This document shows positions 46,738 to 55,526 of a stretch of DNA of 64,000 bases, one piece after another. The notes below the pieces were generated by a model, which was given only the letters and a program-made list of their open reading frames with translations, made no database searches and had not been told where the DNA came from. This DNA comes from JAHDHW01 sp963793295 (GTDB lineage Bacteria > Bacteroidota > Bacteroidia > Chitinophagales > Saprospiraceae). The stretch's first letter is position 1. Each line of letters opens with the position of its first letter. The stretch lies in the NCBI GenBank assembly GCA_963793295.1, contig CAWBZX010000011.1:1-64000 (forward strand), given 5' to 3'. A program made the translations under genes and the position numbers.

Positions 46738-47604
46738 ATGAATAAACTATTTCTGTTTTTAATACCTGCATTTTTGGGTTCGTGCAACAATTCGGAACTC
46801 AATAAAAAATTCATCGCTGATCGTTATGAGATAGATTCGAGGATTATACAGGATAAAAAAGACATATCCATTGAAGACAAATTTTTATTGAACTATGGGA
46901 TTTTGAGGCACAGAGATTATTACAATTATGACCTAGAAGGTAAAACCTTTGAAGAAATACTCGAGCTTTCCAGAGACCTTCTGGAAAAAGGAATCACAAC
47001 GGAGGAAGTATTTAATAAAAATGGCGAAGAAAATTACTTGAAACAGGAAACCGAAATTGAAGGATCCGGAGTTGTCAGAAAATCCCCCGGAAGTAAAAAA
47101 ATGATCAAAGCGATGAAGTTTAACTGCAAATACGCCAACACTTCTGATACCGACATCGTCATACTCAACAGTACTTTCGAACTAAAAGGCCCTTTCCATA
47201 AATTTATCACTGCTGCCGGTTACGATATCAATTGCCTGATAAAAGCTGGAGGAACGCTGAAAGTTTCGTTTATTCTGGAAGCCAGAAATATTCAAAGCAA
47301 TCTTCAATTCAACAAAAAAGTGGTAACGCCATATCTTTATCTGGATGAGATCATCGCCAATTCTGAGATCGTTCCTTCCGGCAATACGGTGATCACCGAT
47401 TTGGAATTTTATGAGGCGTGCTATTTTGGTGAAAAAAGGTTAAATCCTTTCAAAGTTTATGATTTTTATACTGATTTTAATCCTTCCACCCAAATCGTAA
47501 GGGGTGACAATGGCGTTACGATCAAAATCAATTACGGTGATGAACATTTTGAGGTTGAAGAACCCGAAGAACCTGTAAGTATCATTCCCGGAAAGACACA
47601 GTAA
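46738..47604 (+). CDS. Putative lipoprotein of unknown function
   Basis: 288 residues from the ATG at 46738; an upstream GTG (46717) would add seven residues. The start gives a lipoprotein signal MNKLFLFLIPAFLGSC with Cys at 16. The first 110 residues are charged and helical. The rest alternates strands (NTSDTDIVILNSTFELKG, GTLKVSFILEAR, NTVITDLEFYEACYFG) and suggests a beta-sandwich. I recognise no family. The GT39 gene starts 21 bases after its stop, so the two are probably one operon. Confidence 0.75.
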   Translation: MNKLFLFLIPAFLGSCNNSELNKKFIADRYEIDSRIIQDKKDISIEDKFLLNYGILRHRDYYNYDLEGKTFEEILELSRDLLEKGITTEEVFNKNGEENYLKQETEIEGSGVVRKSPGSKKMIKAMKFNCKYANTSDTDIVILNSTFELKGPFHKFITAAGYDINCLIKAGGTLKVSFILEARNIQSNLQFNKKVVTPYLYLDEIIANSEIVPSGNTVITDLEFYEACYFGEKRLNPFKVYDFYTDFNPSTQIVRGDNGVTIKINYGDEHFEVEEPEEPVSIIPGKTQ

Positions 47605-47625
47605 TTTAACTTACAAATTTTCGCT

Positions 47626-49170
47626 GTGATGACATACCAAAAGAGAAACAACCTAAATTTACTTATTGCAGGCTTTGCAATTTTTAAACTCTTGATCCAT
47701 TTTTTGACGAATACAACATATGGATTGCATCGCGATGAATTTCTGTACGTGGCTGAAGGGCAGCATCTTGCCTGGGGATATACTGAAGTCCCACCCATGA
47801 TTGCATTTTTAGCCAGAATCGCATCCTTTTTTGGCGATAGTGTTTTTGCCGTGCGGCTCTTTCCAGCGGTCATAGGAAGTGTGACTGTTGCGTTGATTGG
47901 ATTATTGGTTAAAGATCTTGGCGGAAAGCGCTGGGCGATCACGTTTGCATGTCTTGCATTTATTGTGTCCCCCGCATTTTTGCGAAGTAATTGGCTTTTT
48001 CAGCCGGTCAGTTTTAATCAATTTTTCTGGTTTTTATCAGCTTTTTGGATTATCCGATTAATCAAATTTGAAGATCCAAAGTATTGGTATTTTCTGGGTG
48101 TCACAGCAGGTTTAGGTTTCCTGACAAAATATTCGATCGTCTTCTTTTTTATGGCGTTGATCATCGCCTTAATATTCAGTCCCCATCGCAAATGGTTGAA
48201 AACCAGATATCCCTATTTGGCATTTGTTATCGCATTTTTGATTGCACTTCCCAATCTTTTCTGGCAATACCAGCACAACTTTCCAGTAGTCCGGCACATG
48301 AAAGAACTGAGTGAAACCCAATTGGTCAATGTAGATACCGCTGGATTTATAATCGCTCAATTCCAAATGCAATGGAGCGCCACATTGATCGGTTTATCGG
48401 GGCTTATTTTTTTATTATTCTACAAAAAGTATAATGAATTTCGGCTTATTGGAATCACTTTTCTAATCCTTGTCGTCATGATCTTTGCCCTTAGCGGAAA
48501 ACCCTATTATACCCTGGGGGGATATCCTATGCTTTTTGTTTTTGGTGGGCTGGGCCTAGAAACTGCTTTAAAGACCAACTTTTCCAAAATAGCTTTATCC
48601 TTTGTTATGGTATTTCTCATTTTAGGAATTCTTCCTTTTGCATTGCCCGTACTTTCCATGGAAAGGATGGAAAAGTATTGCGACTATTTAGTCAATGAAA
48701 TTGGCTTTGATGGCCCTTTACGCTGGGAAGATGGAAAAATACATCCCTTACCTCAGGATTATGCAGATATGAATGGTTGGGAAGAAATTGCCCAAAAAGT
48801 CAGCAAGTTCTATCACCAACTTTCCGATGAAGAAAAGCGTCAATGTAACATTTTAGGTGTGAATTATGGAGAAGCAGGAGCAATCAACTTTTACCGAAAA
48901 AAATACAATCTTCCAGAGGCTTATAGCCGAAATAGCAGCTTTGTTTTATGGGCTCCGGAAGATATCCAATTTAACAATCAAATCATGGTAATCGATGAAC
49001 TACAGGAGGGGTCGGACTGGTTTGAAACCATGGTACTCGTTGATAGCATCGAAAATCCTTATGCCCGAGATAAAGGCTACATTTATTATCGCACAAATCC
49101 GAAGACCGATGTTGAAGCTGCCTGGAAAGCTTATATTCGGGAACACAAAGACGAGTTTAACTTTGAGTGA
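47626..49170 (+). CDS. GT39/ArnT-like membrane glycosyltransferase
   Basis: 514 residues. The N-terminus has the polyprenyl-phosphate-sugar transferase signature: GLHRDEFLYVAEGQHLAWGYTEVPPMIAFLAR, with the conserved acidic pair D-E in the first periplasmic loop. About ten to twelve helices follow to about residue 345, then a soluble C-terminal domain (about 350-514). Enzymes of this group (PMT/ArnT/GT39) move a sugar from a lipid carrier to protein or lipid A on the periplasmic face. Sugar and acceptor cannot be read here. It begins 21 bases after a lipoprotein gene and ends 3 bases from the convergent MBL gene. Confidence 0.9.
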   Translation: MMTYQKRNNLNLLIAGFAIFKLLIHFLTNTTYGLHRDEFLYVAEGQHLAWGYTEVPPMIAFLARIASFFGDSVFAVRLFPAVIGSVTVALIGLLVKDLGGKRWAITFACLAFIVSPAFLRSNWLFQPVSFNQFFWFLSAFWIIRLIKFEDPKYWYFLGVTAGLGFLTKYSIVFFFMALIIALIFSPHRKWLKTRYPYLAFVIAFLIALPNLFWQYQHNFPVVRHMKELSETQLVNVDTAGFIIAQFQMQWSATLIGLSGLIFLLFYKKYNEFRLIGITFLILVVMIFALSGKPYYTLGGYPMLFVFGGLGLETALKTNFSKIALSFVMVFLILGILPFALPVLSMERMEKYCDYLVNEIGFDGPLRWEDGKIHPLPQDYADMNGWEEIAQKVSKFYHQLSDEEKRQCNILGVNYGEAGAINFYRKKYNLPEAYSRNSSFVLWAPEDIQFNNQIMVIDELQEGSDWFETMVLVDSIENPYARDKGYIYYRTNPKTDVEAAWKAYIREHKDEFNFE

Positions 49171-49173
49171 ATT

Positions 49174-50160
49174 TTATCCCAAATAAACCGTCTCATTAAT
49201 TCCGGGAAGTATTAATTTTTCAGATTCATCTGCATCTGAAAAACTTTGCTGGATCCAGTTATAGGGTTCGCTGATTGGTTCTCTCGAAAGATCAAAAGTT
49301 CCGTAGTGCATCGGGATCATTTGTTTTGCACCGAGCTGATCGAAAGCTTCCTTGGCTTCCTCCGGGTTCGCGTGATTGTCCTTCATCATAAATTCTGGTT
49401 TATAAGCTCCAATCCCCAAAATCGCAATGTCAATGTCGGGAAAAAGAGATCCGATTTCTTTGAAATGATCTCCGGAAGCGCTATCCGCCCCAAAGTAGAT
49501 CGTTCGTTTTTCCGTTCTTATAATAAAACTCCCCCACAATCGGCGGTTAAAATCAGTCAATCCACGACGACACCAATGCTGCGCGGGGAGATATATAATT
49601 TCGATGCCTTCCTCTTTAATAGCGTACTTTTGATACCAGCCCGCTTCTTGAACCGATGTTTTTCCAATCCAGGATCCAATTACAGAAGTCATTTTCAACG
49701 AAGTCAGAATGGTCGATTGATTGTTCTTTAAAAATGATTGCATACTTTTTTTATCACAATGATCACGGTGATCATGCGAAAGTAATACATAATCAACTCC
49801 AGTCAATTTATTCACTTCAAACGGAATTTGAACGAAGCGCTTCAACATAGGCAGATCATAAAAAACAGGATCGGTTATCATTCTTACTCCATTCAACTGA
49901 ATCAAAAAAGTCGCGTGTCCTAACCAGACAATAAAATCCTCGTCACCGCGCATGTAATCGATTTTCTGATGGACAGCAGGTCGCCACTTATCCGCTTTTT
50001 TCTCTTTTGCTTGTGGGTTTGACGTTGCAAAAAAACGAAACAAAGTGCTGTATTCTGCGCGGAAACTCTTTCCAATGTATTGAAACTCGCCACTAATTAG
50101 TGGATTACCATTCCAGTCCGGGCGGATGGTTTCAAGTTTTTCATTTCTCAAGTATTGCAT
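49174..50160 (-). CDS. Metallo-beta-lactamase-fold hydrolase (RomA/NAPE-PLD-like)
   Basis: 328 residues from the ATG at 50160 (a TTG at 50181 would add seven). The MBL metal motif reads LLSHDHRDHCD (HxHxDH type), with WLGHATFLI and MITDPVF before it. A further His in AQHWCRRG, the Asp in FGADSASGDHF and the late HYGTF complete the ligands. The order matches the UlaG/RomA and N-acylphosphatidylethanolamine phospholipase D branch. No signal peptide is evident. Substrate probably a phosphodiester or lipid; not determined. Divergent from the DUF2911 gene. Confidence 0.92.
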   Translation of the reverse strand: MQYLRNEKLETIRPDWNGNPLISGEFQYIGKSFRAEYSTLFRFFATSNPQAKEKKADKWRPAVHQKIDYMRGDEDFIVWLGHATFLIQLNGVRMITDPVFYDLPMLKRFVQIPFEVNKLTGVDYVLLSHDHRDHCDKKSMQSFLKNNQSTILTSLKMTSVIGSWIGKTSVQEAGWYQKYAIKEEGIEIIYLPAQHWCRRGLTDFNRRLWGSFIIRTEKRTIYFGADSASGDHFKEIGSLFPDIDIAILGIGAYKPEFMMKDNHANPEEAKEAFDQLGAKQMIPMHYGTFDLSREPISEPYNWIQQSFSDADESEKLILPGINETVYLG

Positions 50161-50238
50161 ATTAAGATGTTGAAGTACCAAAAAAAGAGCAGTTGCCTCC
50201 GAAAAATAAAACCTTATGAATTTGTTATTGTTTCAAGA

Positions 50239-50272
50239 TTGCACTTTTTTAAAAATGAAAATATTACTTTTG
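50239..50272 (+). promoter_or_regulatory. Candidate Bacteroidota promoter of the DUF2911 gene
   Basis: TTG (50239-50241), a 23-base spacer and TACTTTTG (50265-50272) match TTG-N17-23-TAnnTTTG, about 95 bases before the ATG at 50367. The spacing is at the upper end of the range. Confidence 0.5.
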
Positions 50273-50366
50273 AGGCACTTTTAAAAAAAGTAGAAAGGAA
50301 CCATAAGGTTCAAAATAAATTTCAACTTTATAAAAACCCATATTGAGTTAATTAAAAACAATTACA

Positions 50367-51221
50367 ATGATGAAAAAATCAGTATTTACAATTTTAACCT
50401 TAAGCTTAGCAATCCTCGCAACAACAACGATGCAAGCTCAGATCGAAACTCCAGCACCCAGCCCGGCTGCAAAAATCGAACAAACTGTTGGTTTAACAGA
50501 CATCAGTATCGTCTACTCCCGCCCTGGTAAAAAGGGCCGCGAACTATTTGTCGACGTTGAAAGCTGGGGAAAACCATGGCGAACTGGTGCCAACGCTTCT
50601 ACGCAAATCACTTTTAGCGATGATGTAAAAATCGAAGGAAAAGAAGTACCAAAAGGAACTTACGCGATCTATAGCATCCCTGATAAGGTAAACTGGACCG
50701 TGATGCTTTATAAAGACGTCACTATTGGAGGGAATATGAGCAAATATGATGAAAGCCAGGAGTTGACTCGCTTCCAGGTGAAAACAGTAATGATGAATAC
50801 AGAAATGGAAAATTTTGCTTTTTTGATTGATGAGATCAAAGATAATTCTGCTGTCATAGGATTTACGTGGGGTAAATACTATGTGCCTTTCAAAGTGGAA
50901 GTAGAAGTAGATTCCAAAGTAATGGCAGCTATCGAAAGCACGATGAATGGCCCTTCCAGAAATGACTATTACCAGGCCGCCCGATATTATCACAATACGG
51001 ACAAAGACTTGAAGCAAGCTTTGGCATGGGTAAAGAAAGCTAACGAAATGGAAGCGAAATACTGGCAATTGCGCCTCGAAGCCCAAATCCAGGCAAAAAT
51101 AGGCGATAAAAATCGTGCTTTGGCAAAAATTACTGAATCAAGTGCAGCAGCCAAAGAAGCCGGAAACCCTGATTATGCAGCTGCTAACGAAAAGATGGCT
51201 GAAGATTGGCGTAAAAAGTAA
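50367..51221 (+). CDS. Exported DUF2911 protein
   Basis: 284 residues, starting with two Met codons. Signal peptide about 1-25 (ending TTMQAQ). The DUF2911 domain (about 35-180) shows SPAAKIEQTVGLTDISIVYSRPG, GKPWRTGANASTQITFS and VPKGTYAIYSIPD. The remainder is helical with a TPR-like feel (NDYYQAARYYHNTDKDLKQALAWVKKANEMEAKYW). DUF2911 has no known function and is common in Bacteroidota periplasm. It has its own promoter and terminator and is therefore a single-gene unit. Confidence 0.92.
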   Translation: MMKKSVFTILTLSLAILATTTMQAQIETPAPSPAAKIEQTVGLTDISIVYSRPGKKGRELFVDVESWGKPWRTGANASTQITFSDDVKIEGKEVPKGTYAIYSIPDKVNWTVMLYKDVTIGGNMSKYDESQELTRFQVKTVMMNTEMENFAFLIDEIKDNSAVIGFTWGKYYVPFKVEVEVDSKVMAAIESTMNGPSRNDYYQAARYYHNTDKDLKQALAWVKKANEMEAKYWQLRLEAQIQAKIGDKNRALAKITESSAAAKEAGNPDYAAANEKMAEDWRKK

Positions 51222-51308
51222 AAACATTCTTTGTATTTAAGAGTATGTTTAAAATTAATCCTTCTGATTAATAGGAACACCTTTCTATAACATTCTTCAT
51301 ACTCTTAT

Positions 51309-51340
51309 AAAAAACCCTGGTCCTTCGGCTGGGGTTTTTT
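51309..51340 (+). terminator. Intrinsic terminator after the DUF2911 gene
   Basis: An A-rich arm aaaaaccc pairs with gggttttt around a 14-base loop containing ttcg, followed by Ts. Confidence 0.8.
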
Positions 51341-51426
51341 ATTTAATAAATATCATCATACCTTTAGGAGAGCTAAGGCTTAGAAGGTTAGACTTAAAGT
51401 AAAAATTACAAACCATAAAAAGGACG

Positions 51427-51810
51427 ATGGAAAAGAAGGAACCTAAATCAATAACCTGGACCACCTGGTTCGAGATTCCGGTTGATGATTTTGACCGAGC
51501 TAAAGCATTCTACGAAACTACTTTTCAAACAAGTATCCAAGCCGTTGATTTTGGCTCGTTTAAAATGGGCATTTTTCCGCATAAAAAGGTTGGCTGCGCT
51601 ATCTGCTTTGGCGATGGATACAAAACGGGTGATACTGGTACGGTAGTCTATATGAATGCCAATCCTGATCTCCAGCATGTTCAGGATCGAATTGAAGCCG
51701 CAGGTGGAACAATGCTTCAGGCAAAAAAACAAATCTCTCCGGAACATGGTTTTATGGCGCTGTTTAAAGACTCTGAAGGGAATCGACTTGCTTTACATTC
51801 GGATAAATAA
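51427..51810 (+). CDS. VOC-family (glyoxalase/bleomycin-resistance-fold) protein
   Basis: 127 residues with the two paired beta-alpha-beta-beta-beta modules of the VOC fold: ITWTTWFEIPVDDFDRAKAFYETTF (first half) and TVVYMNANPDLQHVQDRIEAAGGTML...HGFMALFKDSEGNRLALHS (second half). The terminal GFMALFKDSEGNRLALHS is the standard metal-side strand. Substrate unknown. First of three tightly spaced genes (12-base gap to the next). Confidence 0.9.
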   Translation: MEKKEPKSITWTTWFEIPVDDFDRAKAFYETTFQTSIQAVDFGSFKMGIFPHKKVGCAICFGDGYKTGDTGTVVYMNANPDLQHVQDRIEAAGGTMLQAKKQISPEHGFMALFKDSEGNRLALHSDK

Positions 51811-51822
51811 TTTATTAAAATT

Positions 51823-52170
51823 ATGGACATTATACTACTTCGCCAATATTGCCTTTCTCTGCCACAAGTAACTGAAGACGTAAAGTGGGAAAAAAACTTG
51901 TGTTTTTCGATTGGTGATAAAATGTTTTGCATTGGCTCTCTTGATGACAATTTCAGCTTTTCCTTTAAAGTTATGGAAGAAGAATTTGACGAACTCTGCA
52001 ATTTGGAAGGTATCGTTCCGGCTCCATATCTTGCACGATATAAATGGATTCTGATACAAAATCCAGCGTGTTTATCAGACAAAGAGTGGCAGGACCTCAT
52101 CAAACAGTCCTATGGTTTGATAAAATCAAATCTTCCAAAAAGTATCCTAAAAAAATTAAGCGGTCAATAA
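51823..52170 (+). CDS. MmcQ/YjbR-family protein
   Basis: 115 residues with the YjbR (CyaY-like) fold pattern: LRQYCLSLPQVTEDVKWEKNLCFSIGDKMFCIG, FSFKVMEEEFDEL and WILIQNPACLSDKEWQDLIKQSYGLI. Family members are described as possible DNA-binding or double-wing proteins, mostly uncharacterised. Middle gene of a three-gene set; its stop overlaps the next start by one base (TAATG). Confidence 0.9.
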   Translation: MDIILLRQYCLSLPQVTEDVKWEKNLCFSIGDKMFCIGSLDDNFSFSFKVMEEEFDELCNLEGIVPAPYLARYKWILIQNPACLSDKEWQDLIKQSYGLIKSNLPKSILKKLSGQ

Positions 52171-52718
52171 TGGAAATTGATAACTTTAGAATCAACCTGG
52201 TACAACTTGACGATGCTCAAAGGTTATTAGATTTAATCAGCTCGAACAGGGATCGGTTGCGTAAATATTTTCCAATCACTTCATCAAGTGTTACCAATCT
52301 GATCACTTCTAATGCTTATATTATCCAGAAAATTAAAGAAGCCAACAACAAAGAATTTTTTAGCTACCTAATTGAAGAAAAAAGTACCGATAATCTAATT
52401 GGAATGTTTATTTTAAAAAGCATCAACTGGCGGGTCCCAAAGTGTGAACTGGCTTATTTTATTGATAAAAACAATGAAGGAAAGGGAATTGTTTCGGGCA
52501 TCACAAAAGCTATGGTTGACTTTTGTTTCAACGAATTAAAAATGAGCAAAATCTGGATTGAAACCGGAGAAGATAATTTTGGGAGCAAAGCGATCGCCTT
52601 AAAAAATGGATTTAAAATGGAAGGTTTGCTGCGAAATAATTTCCGCGATTCCGACGGGAATTTGATGAATATCGAATATTATGGCCTTACTAAAGAAGAC
52701 TGGAAAGCCAATCAATAA
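52170..52718 (+). CDS. GNAT N-acetyltransferase (RimJ/RimL type)
   Basis: 182 residues from the ATG at 52170, which overlaps the preceding stop (TAATG) and fits translational coupling; a longer frame from 52044 runs through the YjbR gene and is not credible. The sequence shows the GNAT core: LIGMFILKSINWRVPKCELAYFIDKNNEGKGIVSGITKAM (acetyl-CoA site with EGKGI in place of RGxG), IWIETGEDNFGSKAIALKNGFKMEGLLRNNF. The substrate may be a ribosomal protein or a small amine. Confidence 0.92.
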   Translation: MEIDNFRINLVQLDDAQRLLDLISSNRDRLRKYFPITSSSVTNLITSNAYIIQKIKEANNKEFFSYLIEEKSTDNLIGMFILKSINWRVPKCELAYFIDKNNEGKGIVSGITKAMVDFCFNELKMSKIWIETGEDNFGSKAIALKNGFKMEGLLRNNFRDSDGNLMNIEYYGLTKEDWKANQ

Positions 52719-52772
52719 AATAATTAATCATTTATTATTCACCTTTTTACCACAATTATTATCAGGATCAAA

Positions 52773-54380
52773 ATGTTATTAAAAAAATTAATTTTTCTCT
52801 TTCTACTACTCCTTAATATCACAAATTTAACTGCTCAAAACCACACGCCCCGTTTTAATGAAATTGACGTTCAGCATTATATTTTCAACATAAGCATCAA
52901 TGATACAACAGATATTATCGAAGGAAAAGCAATTGTCTCAATCAAGTTTTTACAACCTTCAAACCAATTTCAATTAGACCTGAAAGCAAAAGATGATAAT
53001 TCTGAAAAAGGAATGTTCGTCCAAAAGATCACGGAAAAAGATCAGGAAATTTCATTTAAGCAAGAAGGAGAAAAACTAAATATTTCATTAACCGATATTG
53101 CTAAAACAGGAGACATCCGGACCTTTACCATTGAATACAGAGGCATTCCGGAAGAAGGGTTGATTATTTCAAAAAACATATTTGATGACCGCACCTTTTT
53201 TGGAGACAATTGGCCGGATCGCGCGCACCATTGGCTTCCAACGGTTGATCATCCTTCCGACAAAGCCACAGTAGAATTTATCGTCTCGGCACCAAACCAT
53301 TACCAGGTTATTGCCAATGGGGATCAATTTGAAGAAACCAATTTAAATGACGATTTTAAACTGACGCATTGGAAAGAAGCGGTCCCCTTGCCTACCAAGG
53401 TCATGGTATTCGGCGCAGCACGTTTTGCCGTTCAACAGGCAGGTTTTGTTGAGCAGATTCCCGTCACTTCCTGGGTATATCCGCAAAATCGGGAAGAAGG
53501 CTTTGGAGATTATAGTTTAGCCGTCAAAGTCCTTTATTATTTTCATAAAAAAATGGGTTCCTATCCTTACGAAAAGCTCGCTAATGTTCAATCAAAAACG
53601 CGATACGGCGGGATGGAAAACGCTGGAAATATCTTCTATTTTGAAAATTCGGTTACCGGAAATAAGGATCACGAAAATCTCATCGCCCATGAGATCGCGC
53701 ATCAATGGTTTGGCAACTCTGCCTCCGAACTCAATTGGCACCACATCTGGCTAAGCGAAGGATTCGCAACTTATATGACCGATCTCTACATCGAAGAAAC
53801 AATGGGCGAGGCTGCATTTAAAGAACAACTGATGGAAGAAAGGCAAACCGTAATTGATTTTTCAAAAGTAAGTTCAGTACCGATTATCAACACTGCTATC
53901 ACGGATTACAATGATCTGCTGAATGCGAATTCTTATCAAAAAGGAGCCTGGGTATTGCATATGCTCAGAAAAGAAATCGGCGATAACAAATTTTGGAGAG
54001 GAATTCGAAAATACTACGAAACCTACAAGTTTTCAAATGCACTTAGTGAAGATTTCCAAAAAATCATGGAACAGGTTTCCGGAAAAAATCTAGATTATTT
54101 TTTCAAACAATGGCTCTACTTTCCCGGTCAACCTGAAATAGCTTTTGAATGGAAACAAATAAAAAGAAATAAAATCTCCCTGAAAATCAACCAGGTACAA
54201 AGCGGACAGCATTTTACTTTTCCTTTGGAAGTAGAACTCAAAGCTGTTGATGGCAAGACTTTCAGAAAAAAAGTAAACGTCCATTCAAAAAGCCAGACTT
54301 TTATTATCAAAGTAAAAGGAGAGATCGAAAGCGTTGAATTGGATCCTGACTGCTGGCTTTTGTTTGAGGAAGCTGATTGA
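52773..54380 (+). CDS. Secreted M1-family aminopeptidase, short form
   Basis: 535 residues. Signal peptide about 1-22 (ending LTAQ). The M1 catalytic core carries the exopeptidase motif GGMENAG (279-285) and zinc motif HEIAHQWFG (306-314) with E329 in LSEGFATY as third ligand. Most of the C-terminal helical (HEAT/ARM) domain of full-length M1 enzymes is absent; instead a short beta segment follows (about 440-535), as in other Bacteroidota short-form M1 peptidases. It should remove N-terminal residues from peptides in the periplasm or outside the cell. Confidence 0.93.
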   Translation: MLLKKLIFLFLLLLNITNLTAQNHTPRFNEIDVQHYIFNISINDTTDIIEGKAIVSIKFLQPSNQFQLDLKAKDDNSEKGMFVQKITEKDQEISFKQEGEKLNISLTDIAKTGDIRTFTIEYRGIPEEGLIISKNIFDDRTFFGDNWPDRAHHWLPTVDHPSDKATVEFIVSAPNHYQVIANGDQFEETNLNDDFKLTHWKEAVPLPTKVMVFGAARFAVQQAGFVEQIPVTSWVYPQNREEGFGDYSLAVKVLYYFHKKMGSYPYEKLANVQSKTRYGGMENAGNIFYFENSVTGNKDHENLIAHEIAHQWFGNSASELNWHHIWLSEGFATYMTDLYIEETMGEAAFKEQLMEERQTVIDFSKVSSVPIINTAITDYNDLLNANSYQKGAWVLHMLRKEIGDNKFWRGIRKYYETYKFSNALSEDFQKIMEQVSGKNLDYFFKQWLYFPGQPEIAFEWKQIKRNKISLKINQVQSGQHFTFPLEVELKAVDGKTFRKKVNVHSKSQTFIIKVKGEIESVELDPDCWLLFEEAD

Positions 54381-54416
54381 AAATCTTGGTCGCTCTTTGA
54401 TCAACTTGTGTTATTG

Positions 54417-54456
54417 AAAAAACAATAGTCATCCCAATTGCTCGAGATGACTATTG
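54417..54456 (-). terminator. Intrinsic terminator of the SDR gene
   Basis: An 11-bp perfect stem (54423-54433 with 54446-54456), a 12-base loop and, on minus, six Ts (54422-54417). It sits 23 bases after the SDR stop and also lies in the tail of the converging M1 gene. Confidence 0.85.
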
Positions 54457-54479
54457 AAAGTTAAAACCAGTCAAGTTTT

Positions 54480-55352
54480 TTAATTTGCCGAAGGAGTATC
54501 TTCCGGTTGCATACTTGCAAAGAATTGCTCCTGTACTTTATCTGAAGTCGCATTGATCACTTTAGGCCCTTCTCCTCCTGTCATAGGATCAACAACTGTG
54601 CGTAGTGGTCGTTGCCCTGCAGGCATTTCGATGAGTTGAACGATTGCATCAGCTACCTCTTGCGGATTTGGCCCATGTTCACTTTGCAAGTGCTGTGCGA
54701 AACCTTCCCACATTTGTTGAGGGATTGCATTTAATTCGCCATAGCTATTCACTCTTTCTTCATCAGCTGCGTTCACCATGCCCGCCATGAAATTTGTACC
54801 AAAACCTCCAGGCTCAACAATAGCGATATCAACTCCAGTTGGTGCCAATTCGTATTTATAAGATTCACTCAATCCTTCAACAGCCCATTTAGAAGCAGTG
54901 TAAACTCCTGCATAAGGGATCACAAAACGTCCCATTACGCTGGAAACATTAATCACTAAGCCAGATCGGTTGTTTCGCATTGAAGGTAGTATCGCATTCA
55001 TCAAACGCTGAACGCCAAATATATTTACATCAAAAACTTTTTGAAACTCAGTTGCAGAAAAAGGCTCAGTATATCCTCCACTGCCTATTCCTGCATTATT
55101 GACTAAAACATCAACTTTTCCTTCTCGGGATATTACGGTATTCACTGCATTTTCAATGGAACCTTCATTGGTCACATCCAAATCCAGAACTGAAACGCCA
55201 TCCAAGGCCTCTAATTCACGAGCTTTTTCAGCATTTTTTCCACTTTTATTACGTAACGTAGCATAAACAGTATATCCTGCTTTCGACAAAGAACGCGTGG
55301 TTAGTTCTCCAAAACCACTGCTAGAACCGGTAATCAATACAACTTTTTTCAT
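54480..55352 (-). CDS. Classical short-chain dehydrogenase/reductase
   Basis: 290 residues from the ATG at 55352 (an upstream frame to 55436 precedes the Rossmann fold with no recognisable sequence). TGSSSGFGE is the cofactor-binding TGxxxGxG loop (8-16), NNAG lies near 87, the catalytic Ser in VSSVMGR near 137 and YTASK (about 150-154) supplies Tyr and Lys. These are classical SDR features, NAD(P)-dependent, cytoplasmic; substrate unknown. A strong terminator follows. It diverges from the ROCO-TIR gene. Confidence 0.93.
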   Translation of the reverse strand: MKKVVLITGSSSGFGELTTRSLSKAGYTVYATLRNKSGKNAEKARELEALDGVSVLDLDVTNEGSIENAVNTVISREGKVDVLVNNAGIGSGGYTEPFSATEFQKVFDVNIFGVQRLMNAILPSMRNNRSGLVINVSSVMGRFVIPYAGVYTASKWAVEGLSESYKYELAPTGVDIAIVEPGGFGTNFMAGMVNAADEERVNSYGELNAIPQQMWEGFAQHLQSEHGPNPQEVADAIVQLIEMPAGQRPLRTVVDPMTGGEGPKVINATSDKVQEQFFASMQPEDTPSAN

Positions 55353-55526
55353 TTTAAGTATTTTAAAGTTGAGGGAATAATTAAATACAGAGAATAAACT
55401 GGTTCGAAGATGGAATTGTTTAGAAAAAGGGTACATAACTTAAGAAGTTAATAATTAAGAAATGTTGCTGCATAGTTATATTATCTTTTTTCTTTATATT
55501 CATTTTTCAAAAAAGAAATTTAAAGC

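Noticed and set aside
52044..52169. N-terminal extension of the GNAT gene
   Set aside because: It runs through the YjbR gene in another frame; the ATG at 52170 overlapping TAATG starts the GNAT fold directly.
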